DNA from: Bryobacterales bacterium
Lineage (GTDB): Bacteria > Acidobacteriota > Terriglobia > Bryobacterales > Bryobacteraceae
Assembly (NCBI GenBank): GCA_003142355.1
Contig: PLMF01000174.1
Location: forward strand, 1,471 to 8,129
DNA length: 6,659 nucleotides
Reading direction: 5' to 3'
Both the position numbers and the translations under genes were made by a program. Shown here one piece after another: positions 6,657 through 6,659 of the stretch. How positions within the stretch are numbered: position 1 is the stretch's first letter; the number at the start of each line of letters is the position of its first letter. Under the pieces are notes generated by a model. It saw only the letters and a list, made by a program, of their open reading frames with translations. It had not been told where the DNA came from and made no database searches.

Positions 6657-6659
6657 CCA

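Noticed and set aside
1..6659. CRISPR arrays, tRNA or rRNA genes, insertion sequences, retron or toxin-antitoxin modules
   Set aside because: No regularly spaced repeats, cloverleaf-like segments, rRNA-like stretches, transposase or reverse transcriptase motifs were found. Coding sequence fills nearly all of the window.

Overview
The window looks like chromosomal DNA of a GC-rich Gram-negative bacterium, most likely an Acidobacteriota member of the Solibacter/Bryobacter type. The main clue is the 1,348-residue outer-membrane receptor. Its order (signal peptide, CarboxypepD_reg/CNA-B-like domain, TonB plug, very large beta-barrel ending in Phe) is the 'Oar-like' architecture that is heavily expanded in that phylum. 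This taxonomic call is inference from family knowledge; no rRNA or other marker is present.

Layout. (1) Positions 1-404, minus strand: the 5' part of ftsY, the signal recognition particle receptor GTPase, cut by the window edge just after its P-loop. (2) Positions 433-2187, minus strand: a 584-residue polytopic membrane protein of the GT-C glycosyltransferase type, resembling the PMT/TMTC group, with a soluble C-terminal domain. It ends 28 nt before the ftsY start, so the two are probably co-transcribed with the glycosyltransferase gene first. (3) Positions 2188-2546: a divergent intergenic region of about 360 bp. It should hold the promoters of both flanking units. It also contains a short plus-strand fragment whose translation matches the C-terminal domain of the neighbouring glycosyltransferase, which looks like a decayed paralogue. 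Other features are a 12-bp direct repeat around that fragment, a perfect 7-bp inverted repeat, and a good Shine-Dalgarno region before the receptor gene. (4) Positions 2547-6593, plus strand: the complete TonB-dependent receptor gene. (5) Positions 6594-6659: 3' flank with an exact 11-bp tandem repeat that forms one arm of an imperfect hairpin.

The genes do not form one obvious pathway. FtsY handles co-translational membrane targeting and is housekeeping. The glycosyltransferase-like protein probably moves a sugar from a lipid carrier on the periplasmic side. The receptor probably imports or binds a large substrate at the outer membrane. No new multi-gene system is visible. The most unusual items are the gene remnant in the divergent intergenic region and the strictly paired cysteines of the receptor.
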